Source: Gymnogyps californianus (Eukaryota > Chordata > Aves > Accipitriformes > Cathartidae). Taken from it: DNA of 64,000 nucleotides. Positions 50,273-60,620 of the stretch are shown here, in pieces. A program made the position numbers and the translations under genes. The stretch spans positions 19,574,088 to 19,638,087 of the forward strand of contig NC_059485.1 in assembly GCF_018139145.2 (NCBI RefSeq), read 5' to 3'. The first letter of the stretch is position 1, and the number at the start of each line of letters is the position of its first letter. Below the pieces are notes generated by a model. The model saw nothing but the letters and a program-made list of their open reading frames with translations, did not search any database and was not told the DNA's origin.

Positions 50273-50490
50273 AATCATAGAATCATAGAATAGTTTGGGT
50301 TGGAAGGGACAGGAAAGGCCATCTAGTCCAACCCCCCCTGCAATAAGCAGGGACATCTTCAACTAGATCAGGTTGCTCAGAGCCCTGTCCAACCTGGCCT
50401 TGAATGTTTCCAGGGATGGGGCATCTCCCACCTCTCTGGGCAACCTGTGCCAGTGTTTCACCACCCTCATCATAAAAAATTCCTACTGCC
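50273..50490 (-). mobile_element. CR1 3' fragment, minus strand
   Basis: Starts with the repeated AATCATAG unit and GTTTGGGTTGGAAGGGAC, then CATCTAGTCCAACCCCCC, AGATCAGGTTGCTCAGAGCC and CTCTCTGGGCAACCTG, the reverse complement of the CR1 3' UTR. 5'-truncated. Confidence 0.95.
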
Positions 50491-52892
50491 TCAAAAACTG
50501 TGTCGTTGCTGCCAACACATTGCTGAGTGTGTTGCTGTGAATCTGATGCCAAATTAGTTGCCCTTAGTCCCATTTAAACAGCATTCAAGCGAATTCAGGG
50601 GTGCATCTCTGAAAAGGTATCATGGAAACGCTCTCATGTGGCGAAGAGTTTGGTGTCTTCAGTCATAATGTTGTATGTAAAATGCAACTAGTGCTATAAT
50701 GTAGGTGTCAGAACAACCTGCAGGTAAAACTAAGGCTGTTGTGTTAATGTTGGGTAAGGTTATTATCCTTTTAAAGATGTAGTTGTTTCCAGCCTAGTGC
50801 ATTGTCCTCTCATCTCTGTTTGGACTGCAGTGAGATGTCATTTTGGTCTGTGCTGCTGTTTGTTGTTAGATCTCATGAGCCTGCCTGTCCTCAGGCCTTC
50901 TTGTTCTTGGCCAAAGACTGCCTGTGATTGATGCGGTGTCAGAGTAGCTTCATGGAGGACACACGCTTTTCCCACTGCCCTGTTAAGTGTATGCCAGTAC
51001 CATCATGTTTTGCTTCCCTACAGACATCACACAGTGCTACAGGAGACCTGCAGGGTGTAAGCAGGTTTATTGCTCTTGTGGATGTTGGCAATACAAGCAA
51101 GAGAAAGATACTGACACTCTTGAATCTTTCTTCTTTCCTCAAGTTCAAATGATATGGCAGCAAGTCCAACTTTGGCTAGTCAGAGGACAGTGTGGATCAC
51201 TTAAAAGCTCAACGGAAGCGGAGGTGTCTGTCTCACTTGAGAAAGGGATACCATTTGCCTATGATGTCAGAAGGGTAAGGGCTGCCAAGACGTGCTCTGA
51301 GGCACCGTTTGTTTTCTCTACCTCAAATGGTATTTAGCTACAGCAGAAAATGGTTAGAAAGCTGCCATTCCTTCCTTGTCCTCAGCTACTTCACATATTT
51401 TCCCTTCCTGTGGCCTGCTTTAGGAAGGAAGCAAAGTTCCAAAGGAGCCCTTACACATCACTGAAAATAACTAACTTCTGGGGTGGGAGGGGAGGGGTTG
51501 TTTTGTGGTTTTCTTTTTTTAACCTGTTTCTCTTCTCCCCTTAAGAAATGTACCGAATATCAGTATAGAAGGGCATGTCGGTAGTGGTTGGGAAGGCACA
51601 GGAACCAGGCCTGGTAACCAAAAATGTCCAGAAGTTCTGGGCAGAAGAAGGCCTGGAAACAGGTGAGGATCAAGGTCGTTTCTTTTTCACATAGGACGCG
51701 CTGCTGCTTTTTCAAAAGGTCTTTCCTTAAAGTGAAATGAGCCACTTGGAAGCACCCCATAAACTCTTGGTTGCACTGGGTGGGAGGCTGTGTGTTTCTC
51801 ATGTCCTGCTTTAGCTTAAGCACTAATTTACTGAGTTCTTGCAGTGTTCGGTGGTGTGTTACCATTTCAGGGTGGCTTAGTTTAGAGCTGACCTCCTCGG
51901 AACTGCAGTCATGGCAAGAGCTTCTTGCATTTGAGCTGTCTGTTTTCATTCTAATATCTTCACACATTCGGCATTGTTCCGATGAGCTTGATGGACCCCG
52001 CAGAACTGGTGAAACAGCCACAGGATGTCACCAAAAATCCGTACCAAAAACCACAGAAGCAGACTCAGGTGACCAAAGCACCCCTGTGTGCAGAGGTACC
52101 GCTGCCTTCTCCCCCATGTGTGCACTCTGGTTTCACTCTCTGTGTTCAGGGAGCTTACAGTGGTGTTTGGCTCTAACCTTGGACTATTTCTGTCCAAAGC
52201 ACTTCAGGGTTCTCTGCAAACAATTTGCATCAATCAAACTGTGCTACTGAGGTGCTACTTTATTTGATGTTGCATGTCCACTGTTGCATCCACCACTCTT
52301 CATGCTGGTGAAAGAGGTGTTGGGCACTGTTTTTTCTTGAGTGTCTTAAGTTACCACCTTTGTGCTCCTTTAAATATCGATTGCTTGCCACCTGAGGGCA
52401 GAAGGTTCCTTCCTGGGGCCTGAACACTGAGCTGTTGGTGCCAGAAGCTTTGAAATCCCCAACTTTGTAAGCTGCTCATCAGACACGTGGCTTGTGTTCG
52501 TCTGTGTAAAGGCTCAGATTGTCTTCCTGTGCAGAGCATGTTTTGCCCTCTAAGCACTGTGGGATACTCTGCTCGTGCAGACATTTGAACAGCTGTGCTT
52601 GTGTATCTCAAGGTGCGTAGAGAAAGCAAACTGTGAAATCATTGCGTGTGGGCGGGGGAAATACTGAGCCTGAGGTTAGAGTTGAGGTAGGCTTTGCTGA
52701 ACCAGTGTGTCAGGTAGGAAGTGCAAGCACTGCTCTGCAGCCTTTCTCCCTGGAGCATGCACCCAGAGCGAAGGGCTGGCTCCTTCCAGCTGACAGTGTG
52801 GGTGGGCACGAGGGTGGCAGACACCTCCTGATCCCTTTAGCTGTGACAGCCTCCCCGCCCCCAGCTCAGCCTTGCCGTGGTGTTCAACCCTG
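50491..52892. other. No gene recognised, 2.4 kb
   Basis: Open frames such as 51982-52176 look coding-like by composition but no domain is recognised and splice signals are not consistent. Nothing else was seen. Confidence 0.45.
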
Positions 52893-53612
52893 GGCACCAA
52901 GGCTTTTAACAGACCGATCAATAACTGGATAGAAGCAAAACCCGTTGTGCCTTTGAGCTGAGCTATACAATTGACAACAGGCCCAAGAGCTTGCCAAGTT
53001 TACTGTGAAAAACGCTTCCACTGTAGATGCTGGTTCTTACAGTGCAGGCTGGATTTTAGGCTGCAGTTGTGCTCCTGTGCAGGAGCAAAGCTAAGCTTGC
53101 GCGAGCAGCCCTGCTCTTTGCCATCCCCTTCCCCAGTGCTTTCCTCTGCAGCAGGAATGCCTTCTAGTGGCATTTTGCCTTACATTACCACTTAGGCAAG
53201 CGTGGTAATGTAAGGCATTTCAGCCTCTGTGGGAGTCTGTTGAGAGGTTACCACCTCTGCAAAGTAAAGCCGTTGTTTTGACGCTGGCTGTGAAGTGAAA
53301 AGAGATTTGGATAACCCATAAAATCAAGCAACTCTGAATTTCCACCCGCAATGTCCGTCTCTCTCCCTTTAGTTCCCACAGCCGTAGCCCTCCCTCTCCC
53401 CAGGTCCACAGGCAACTTGGCTCCCTGTCCCCCAGTTCCCACAGCCAAATCCCTCCCTCTCCCAGAGCCTTGGGCCATATCCCTCCCTCTCTCCCAAGGC
53501 CTGGGTCATGTCCCTCCCTGTCCCCACTTCCCAGAACCGTATCCCATCCTTCCACCCCCAGTTCCCACAGGCACTGGTTGACAAGTCCAGACAGATCAGA
53601 GGTGGGATGTCG
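52893..53612. repeat. Duplicated 0.7-kb segment, copy A
   Basis: Homologous over its whole length to 59409-60119, from GGCACCAAGGCTTTTAACAG to the GATCAGAGGTGGGA block. The right half (53220-53600) is nearly identical between copies, while the left half differs by scattered substitutions. It includes a short pyrimidine-rich array (53360-53580; CCCTCCCTCTCCCC units). Copy A carries an extra hairpin-forming insertion at 53202-53217 and runs into a 45-bp minisatellite at its right edge. Confidence 0.9.
53176..53217. repeat. Perfect 16-bp hairpin only in copy A
   Basis: TGCCTTACATTACCAC (53176-53191) and its exact reverse complement (53202-53217) flank a 10-nt loop. At the same place copy B has only GG between GGCAAGC and TTTCAGCC, so the right arm is an insertion (or was lost in B) that copies the left arm in inverted orientation. 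Confidence 0.9.
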
Positions 53613-53995
53613 GTGGGGTGTGATGATAGGTTAACTAGTCCAGATGGAGCAGAGGTGGGGTGTTACTATGGTTGGTTAACTAGTCCAGATGGAGCAGAGG
53701 TGGGGTGTTATTATGGCTGGTTAACTAGTGCAGATGGAGAAGAGGTGGGGTGTTATTACGGTTGGTTAACTAGTCCAGATGGAGCAGAGGCAGGGTGTTG
53801 TGGTTGGTTAACTAGTCCAGATGGAGCAGAGGTGGGGTGTTATTACGGTTGGTTAACTAGTCCGGATGGAGCAGAGGTGAGGTGTTATTACCGTTGGTTA
53901 ACTAGTCCAGATGGAGCAGAGGTGAGGTGTTATTACGGTTGGTTAACTAGTCCAGATGGAGCAGAGGTGGGGTGCGATGGTTGGTTCATGAGCCC
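53580..53995 (+). repeat. 45-bp minisatellite, about nine units
   Basis: Units of GGTTAACTAGTCCAGATGGA plus GCAGAGGTGGGGTGTTATTACGGTT, mostly 45 bp (one about 39 bp). As 45 is a multiple of three, one frame stays open (GWLTSPDGAEVGCYY repeated). Copy B of the duplicated segment has only one partial unit (near 60084-60115), so the array grew in copy A after the duplication. Confidence 0.95.
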
Positions 53996-54309
53996 CGATA
54001 GCCCTTCTGGGACTCAGCAATAAAACATGGCAGTCGAGTCACGGAATGTGGACCTTCCCAAGGCATGCAGGGGCGAGGGCCTGACTGGTTGGCCTGCTCC
54101 TGGTCTGTGACGTCCTTGGGGCCTGCAGGAGTGTGGGCCTGGCTCTGTGGGGCAGTGGCAGCTGAGACAAGGGACTGTTTTGAGGAGAGGCTGCCGTCTT
54201 GCTGGGGCTGAAGCAGCCCTGAAACTGCCCCTGGCCTGCAAGGCCACCCTTCCCTGGCTGCAGAACCGGAGCCAGAGGCAGTGCCGGCACCAGGGCTGGG
54301 GAGGGTTCC

Positions 54310-54765
54310 CAGGGCCACGTCCCTCCCTCTCCCCCACTTCCCAGGCCATACCTTTCCCTCTCCCCCAGGTCCTGGACCTTATTCATCCTTCTCCCCCGGT
54401 TCCCACAGCCATATCCCTCCCTCTCCCCCAGTTCCCTGGGCGCCATATCCCTCCATCTTACCCACATCTCACAGCCGTATCCCTGTGTTTATCCATTTCC
54501 CACACCCATATCCCTCCCTCTCCCCAAGTCCATTGGAACTCGGCTGCCTCTCCCCCTAGGGAGTTCCCAGGGCCATATCCCTCCCTCTCCCCCAGTTCCC
54601 CGGGCCGTATCCCTCCCTCTCCTCCAGTTCCGACATCCACATTCCTCCCTCTCTGCCAGTTCTTGAGCCATATCCCACCCTCTCCCCAAGCTCCCACAGC
54701 CATATCCTTCCCTCTCCCCCAGCTCCCAGGGCCATCTCCCTCCCACTGCCCCAGTTCTGCAGCAA
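54310..54765. repeat. Pyrimidine/purine minisatellite, 33-37-bp units
   Basis: Degenerate units CCATATCCCTCCCTCTCCCC followed by AGTTCCCAGGG, about 13 copies. It is the same unit type as in 53360-53580 and 59880-60080. The minus strand is purine-rich and gives open frames rich in GEREGYG. It lies just past the 3' end of the RING-finger ORF. Confidence 0.9.
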
Positions 54766-54821
54766 GGAGCAAACCGGCACGGAAGAAACCAGGCGTGGCC
54801 CCTCTCAGCATCCCCGGGGTT

Positions 54822-54827
54822 TTTATT
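54822..54827 (-). terminator. Polyadenylation signal of the RING-finger ORF
   Basis: AATAAA on the minus strand, 33 nt past the TGA at 54862-54860, giving an unusually short 3' UTR. Confidence 0.65.
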
Positions 54828-54859
54828 TCAGAGGGACCCCGGGGGCCCGGCCGCCCCGC

Positions 54860-55571
54860 TCAGAAGCGGAGCCGGGGGAGGCGGCGCGCGTGGTCCCCTG
54901 AGCCCGGCTCTTCCTCCCGCACCCTCCACAGCCACGATGGGTCTTCGCTGGTCTCCGGCGGATAGTGGAGCCGGCCGCGCCTGTCGCTGTCCCACTGCCC
55001 GGACAGGCTCCGGACACGCTGGCGGGGCACGGGGGGGCTGCGCTCCCCAAGCTCGGCAGAGAATCTCGGCGCCGGGGACCTGCGGGGCCCCGCTGCTGCT
55101 GCCGCCGCCCCTGCCGCCCCAGCCCCAGCCCCGGCCCCCGCGTAGGGATGGAAGCGGCCCTGGTGACGGCGGGCCACCCCAGCGTGGTCCTCCTCTACCC
55201 GCAGGCGGCGGATGGCCCTGATGGGCTGCCGGCAGAGCGGGCAGGTGGCAGCGACGGCGGTGGCAGCCCAGCGCTGGATGCAGGCATGGCAGAAGGCATG
55301 CCAGCACGGGTCCACGCCAGCGGGGTGTTCGAGGGGACCCAAGCAGATGGGGCAGGTGTCCCCCCGCCGGGAGCTCCTGGCGGCTCCTGGCGCCGCCGGC
55401 TCGTGCCTGGATGCCTCCAGTGCTGCTGCCGGGACTCGGTGTCCTGTCAGGTGCTGGCGGGACTTGGTGTCTCGTCTGCTGCTGGCAGGACTTGATGGGT
55501 GCCACTGGCGGGACTCAAAGGCTTGGGTTCCGCTGGCGGGACTCGGTGGCTCTCGGCCGCTGGCAGGTCAC
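54860..55571 (-). CDS. RING-finger protein, TOPORS-like (5' end unresolved)
   Basis: A likely E3 ubiquitin (or SUMO) ligase module. The frame is open from about 55571 to TGA at 54860. From 55354 leftward it encodes a complete C3HC4 RING: CPIC, 12 residues, CWH, AF, C, HA, C, then about 13 residues to CPLC. The spacing matches TOPORS-type RINGs, and the following [16 protein letters not shown] resembles the conserved segment after the TOPORS RING. An Ala/Gly-rich low-complexity stretch and an Arg-rich tail ending RRLPRLRF follow. No ATG exists in this frame before the RING, and the codon sometimes taken as start (55342) is TTG inside it, cutting off two zinc ligands. Translation must therefore begin in an upstream exon, or the locus is a 5'-damaged copy. 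A polyadenylation signal 33 nt after the stop and GC-rich coding context support a real transcript. Birds carry several short TOPORS-like genes; the exact orthologue is unknown. Confidence 0.6.
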
Positions 55572-55705
55572 AATGTCTGGCGTGCTGTTGGCAGGACTCG
55601 ATGGCTCGTGTGTTGCCCACAGGACTCGTCGTCTCGTGTGCCACTGGCAGTACGTGACGCTGGCATGTATTGTTGCCCACCACAAGTGACGTCATGGGGT
55701 GACTG
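55430..55705. repeat. Degenerate repeat of ~30-40 bp before the RING
   Basis: Repeated GCTGGCGGGACTCGGTG / GCTGGCAGGACTCGATG units, about seven copies with substitutions, overlapping the 5' part of the RING-finger open frame. Its expansion may have displaced the original start. Confidence 0.75.
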
Positions 55706-55896
55706 TGACTCTCTGGTGACATCACAGGGCTCTCGGGGGCGTACCCGGGCACCCGCCCAGGAGCTCCCCCAGCCTCAGAGACAGACCCTGGGATGCAAAG
55801 CCCATCGGGGCGTGTGCTTCACACCTCCACGGTTGCTCAGGCCCCTTTCCGGCAGTCCCTGTTGTTGTTGGTTGGTGTGCCAGCATCACACCCCCA

Positions 55897-55990
55897 CCAG
55901 AGCGGCTGGGGTTGGCAGGGACCTCCGGAGGTCATCTGGTCCAAGCCCCTGCTGAAGGAGGGCCACCCAGAGCCCAGCGCTGGACACAGC
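55897..55990 (-). mobile_element. Short CR1 3' fragment
   Basis: The stretch GGCTGGGGTTGGCAGGGACC, with GGTCATCTGGTCCAAGCCCC and AGGAGGGCCACCCAGAGCC, matches the reverse complement of the CR1 3' region. Short and old. Confidence 0.75.
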
Positions 55991-58900
55991 ACTCGAAGCA
56001 CACAAAGCAGAAAATGGGATTTAGGTGAATACGCTACATAAAGCCTCCATGGTTGAACCGCTGCTGTTTTGCACCCTGTCATTAAAGACTCAGCTATGCA
56101 GTGAAAAACTTGGAGTTTTTCCTGCTCTCTTTGGAGGTCTCTCTCGTGTCAATAACACAACTGCTAAGGAATGTCTAGGATGCTTTTTGTTCAATACGTC
56201 TTTACCTTCCGCTTGAAACACAGAAACACAAGCGCAACCAAAACAACAGATGGGTTTAAGAGTACATTATATAATGTGGAGAGAAAGGGGACATTCTTCT
56301 TAGCGTCACCCTCTTCCCAGGTAACCCCTCAAATCACAGAGGTGGCTGCTCAGTAGGTCATCATCACCCTGAAGTTAAGTGCTCCTTTCCCTGCAGCAAC
56401 AAGGCAGATTGGACGTACAATTACGAGAGGAAAAAAAAGCTGATATACTGAAGAGATACTGGAGTGCCTCAGACTGTATATTATCCAGCAGAGACACACT
56501 GTGTGGCAGAGAAACATCTCAAGAATTTGTCTTCAACAAGAAACTTACAGCCACGCGCCCGCTTTCTTCACTGAGGGAGTGCCAGACATCACTCAGCACG
56601 GCTGAGGCACACCGTCTTAAAAATCAAAGGGAAGAAAAATCAATTGCTAGTTAAAAGTCAGTTTGATTCATGCAGTTGTGCACTGTGATCAAAGCGCCCT
56701 GGAAATGTGAGACGTGAGATCTCTCTCAAAACCACATATCGCTAATCAGTCCCCCCACGAAACACGGGGGAAAAAAAAATCAACAGAGGTGAACCAAGGC
56801 AGACTAAGGAAACATGCTCCTGGCCATCCGCCCAAAAAACGCCCAGTCCAGTGCTCTTCTGTGCAGCTGCAACTGCACAACTGTGCATCGCCACAGAATA
56901 CCCATCAACTCGCCTGACCGGGATAAACTTTACCTGATCTACAGTAACATCACTGAGTCATCCCTCCAGCTGTGTTCTTTTCCCAATTACCTACTCACAG
57001 GCAGTTGCATCTTAATTGGATTCTCAAAGAGGGGAAAAAGAAATCAACTTCAGCCTTCTACCTCATGGCCTTCAGTTTGTTTGTTGAAACGATAGACGTT
57101 ACAACCATTTTTCAGTCATCTACTTCCTCCCTTTTGAACTACTGTGTAAAAATGGCTTATGTCCAAAAATCTGTTAGAACAGAGAGGAAGACAAAGTTGG
57201 CGCCAAGTCTTAGCAAAAGGAAGGTGAAAATAACACCCCATTGTAAGCACCAGCCCCATGTCATTAGTACTGGAGGCCGCTGAGGCCATACAACCCCCCC
57301 CACCCCGACACAGTCTACGCTGGCGTTAAAGCTGGACAAGAATAAAATCATTTGCAACTTTCCTGTTTCCCCAGCATTCGTAGTCTCTTCAAAGTCCCTT
57401 TTTTCTTAGTGCATCAACACAGCCCAGGGATCTGGCAGCTCTACAGTACGAGGAGGAGAAGCTGCTGCCTGAACTGGCATTCCGCTGGGCTTCAAGTTCC
57501 TCTTGCTCACAAAACCAGATCGCTAGAACAGCAGGCAAGTGTCTAATACCCATGTCAGACCAGTGTCTCAGCAAGGGCCCGCTCTTCCCTGGTCCTTACT
57601 TCCGTCTTGAAAGTCGATGAAGGAGAGAGAGAAAGCAGCAGGTAGAGAAGCTCCCCCTCTCCTTGGCTTCCCTTACACTGAGAAGAAGTTAAGGGAACAG
57701 AACAACCTGGTAAGCTCTTCCTTCTACAAGAAGGAGAGTCACTACAGTGGAACTGCCCAAGTCGCTTTTTCGGCAGGATTGGAGAGATTTCTGAACTCTG
57801 CCCCCAAGAGGGTGACAGTCCTCCTATGTCTTCAATGTGATGCTTGCTAGAAGATACACTAAACTATTCTCTAGTTTACTGCTTGCAGGACAAAACTAAG
57901 TGTAGTCCAGGCAACAGACAGCTACAATCGGTAACCTATTGTAATAAAGCTCATAGCTAAGAGCTGCTGCTGAGGGAAGCTGTCCTATGAGGGCCTCCTG
58001 CATCACGAGTCCCCTTGTTCCAGGCAACCGTGCAACAGAACTGCTTCTCTAAACCAAGTTCCACGTTGCAACCAGCTGGTTTCGTGCCACGTCACAGGAA
58101 AAAATTGTTCCAAAGTCAACCAACCGTTAGGTAGGAGCCTTCTACCTTGCCGACAGATGTGTCTTCCCACTTGTTTGCACCTGCACGCTCTTGGGTGCCC
58201 TCTTACCAGTTCCTTTTGCTGCGCCTCTTCCATCCTCAGTTATCCCTAGTGGTCGACGGTCCGCAATCCCACATTCATTTCACTAAGCTAAACATTCCAA
58301 CAAGCAAGACTACCTTTTCTTCATTAATTGGATCACTGTTCCCCATAACACTCTTATGGGGTACAGCTCTTCTCCTCATTTATTCTTATTCGACTTCAGC
58401 TCTTGCAAACAGGTGACCAAAACTCGTACACCGTATTCAAGATGAGATTCTCAGAGGTCTTAATAGAACTGCACTAATTCTTGCCACTTGACAGCAAGAG
58501 CATCGCCTAGATTCAGCGAGGAACTTGTTCTCAGTTGAGTTCATCGTACTGACTGCATAGACTCCTCCACTTCAGCAGCAAAGATGCTCAAATCCAGCTC
58601 AACTCCTTCCCGAAGCTCCTACGTTTTCACTGAAAAATTGCATGCTGAGAGGTGTTCCCATCCCAGTAATTCGTCAGATCACTTGGTTCATTTAGCAGAA
58701 TTGTCTACATTCATGCCTGCCAATCTCCTGCTCAAATAAAGATCTTTCCCATCTCCCTTAGTACGTAGCCACGTGTAGTGACAGTAACCCTGGTGCTCAA
58801 CTCAGTCGCTTTCCTTAAGAGCACAGCTGTCCCAGGCTCACGACATCGCCCCGGGGCACCTTCAGCGGGCAGTATGACGACAACATTTTGTGCTGTGGGA

Positions 58901-59408
58901 CAGGAGGATGTACTGGCTGACGTGGTACAGCATGCAAACTGCTTTGTGTTGGACCCAGCGGGAGGAAAATAAACAGCCTTCTTTCCTAAGCAGGCAGTAC
59001 CAGATAATTATTCACGACGGAGGCGATCACGGGCTGGCGGCATGGCACCGTTTTCTGCCTGTGGTCAAGGTTTCCTGTCCTGAAAATAGTTATCCCTGCT
59101 CTGCAGCAACAGGGAAAATGCTTCTTTGACTCCTCTCAGATCCGTAACTTGCCACAATCAATCAGCTTTTCACCGTTAGGAGGCCTAATGATGGTGCGCT
59201 TTGAATTCCTGGGATGGCAAACCTGGGGAAAAGCAAACAGTAAAATGGTATGCATGCTTGTTTTAAGATTTTGCCAAGTTGAGGAGGGGGAGGCGGAACA
59301 CAGACGAGAGCACGAGCATTTGGAATACCATTTCCCAAAGAAACTTGCCATTTTTGCTAACTCATGTAAGCAATGCTACAGTAGCCACCCAGGCTGATAG
59401 TAGCCCCC
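55991..59408. other. No gene recognised, 3.4 kb
   Basis: Short ORFs only. GTGACCAAAACTCGTACACCG (58417) with CAAGATGAGATTCTCAGAGG resembles the reverse complement of the CR1 [11 protein letters not shown] region and may be a very old CR1 piece. No RNA gene was recognised. Confidence 0.45.
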
Positions 59409-60119
59409 GGCACCAAGGCTTTTAACAGACCGATCAGTCCATAACTGGAGAGAAGCAAAACTCCTTGTACGTTTGAGCTGAACTATAGAATTGACAACAG
59501 GCACGAGAGCTTGCCCAGTTTACTGTGAAAAACCCTTGCACCGCACAGGCCGGTTCTTACAGTGCAGGCTGGGTTTTAGACCGCAGTCGCGCTCCCGCGC
59601 GGGAGCCCAGCGAAGCTTGCGCGAGCAGCCCTGCTCTTTGCCATCCCCTTCCCCGGTGCTTCCCTCTGCAGCAGGAATGCCTTCTAGTGGCGTTTTGCCT
59701 TACATGACCACTTAGGCAAGCGGTTTCAGCCTCTGTGGGAGTCTGTTGAGAGGTTACCACCTCTGCAAAGTAAAGCCGTTGTTTTGACGCTGGCTGTGAA
59801 GTGAAAAGAGATTTGGATAACCCATAAAATCAAGCAACTCTGAATTTCCACCCGCAATGTCCGTCTCTCTCCCTTTAGTTCCCACAGCCGTAGCCCTCCC
59901 TCTCCCCAGGTCCACAGGCAACTTGGCTCCCTGTCCCCCAGTTCCCACAGCCAAATCCCTCCCTCTCCCCAGAGCCTTGGGCCATATCCCTCCCTCTCTC
60001 CCAAGGCCTGGGTCATGTCCCTCCCTGTCCCCACTTCCCAGAACCGTATCCCATCCTTCCACCCCCAGTTCCCACAGGCACTGGTTGACGAGTCCAGACA
60101 GATCAGAGGTGGGAAGTCG
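59409..60119. repeat. Duplicated 0.7-kb segment, copy B
   Basis: Second copy of 52893-53612, same orientation, without the hairpin insertion and with one partial minisatellite unit. Its right edge joins retroviral pol sequence directly at about 60119/60120, without an LTR between. Confidence 0.9.
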
Positions 60120-60246
60120 ATATGGATACGGATCCCCAATTTCGGACTTACATCCAAGCCCTTATACGCAGCCACAAAGGGCCTTGTGGGGAGTTGTTAG
60201 AATGGACTCCAGAGTGTCGGAGTAGTTTTGATGAAATTAAAAGAAA
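60120..60246 (+). pseudogene. Reverse transcriptase C-terminal remnant
   Basis: About 40 codons resembling the RT thumb/connection part of gammaretroviral Pol (motif SKPLYAATKG near 60145-60175, then a stop at 60198 and a frame change). The segment then passes to integrase with no RNase H between, so about 200 or more codons of pol are deleted. It begins exactly where duplicated copy B ends. Confidence 0.6.
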
Positions 60247-60620
60247 ATGATGGAAGCTCTCCTCAAGAAACTACATGAAGAAACTCACATGGGAGCCAAT
60301 GCTAGGATAAGCGGTGTTGAGAGATACGCTGTAGGGCCAAAAATGCAGACAAATGCAGATATAATAGCAAAGAGATGAAACTTGTGTAAATAATCCCAAA
60401 ACACAAAGAAAGCCGCCAGCAGGTGACGTAAAAAGAGGAATAACCCCTAGGGAATACTGGCAAATAGATTTCTCTGAATTACCAAAATGTGGACAACGTA
60501 AGTATCTACTTGTTCTAGTGGATACGTTTTCCGGATGGCCTGAGACTTTCCCTTGTCGCAACAATGGGGCTAGGGAAGTAATTAGGATATTACTAAAGGA
60601 AATAACCCCCCAGATAGCTA
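60247..60620 (+). pseudogene. Integrase remnant: HHCC and catalytic core start
   Basis: The zinc-binding HHCC module is visible as H-x3-H at 60274-60288, with the CxxC pair at 60376-60387; the first Cys codon is now TGA (60376-60378). A +1 frame change follows, then the core begins with WQIDFSELP (the catalytic Asp) near 60460 and TFSGWPE near 60526, typical of gammaretroviral integrases. The sequence stops after about 55 core residues; the second and third acidic residues are gone and Env follows. Confidence 0.8.

Noticed and set aside
53580..53995. Possible CRISPR array
   Set aside because: The units are contiguous and near-identical throughout, with no unique spacers, in a vertebrate genome. 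It is a minisatellite.
55340..55342. TTG as the start of the RING-finger protein
   Set aside because: It is not an ATG and would remove the first two zinc-binding cysteines, which are present in frame just upstream.
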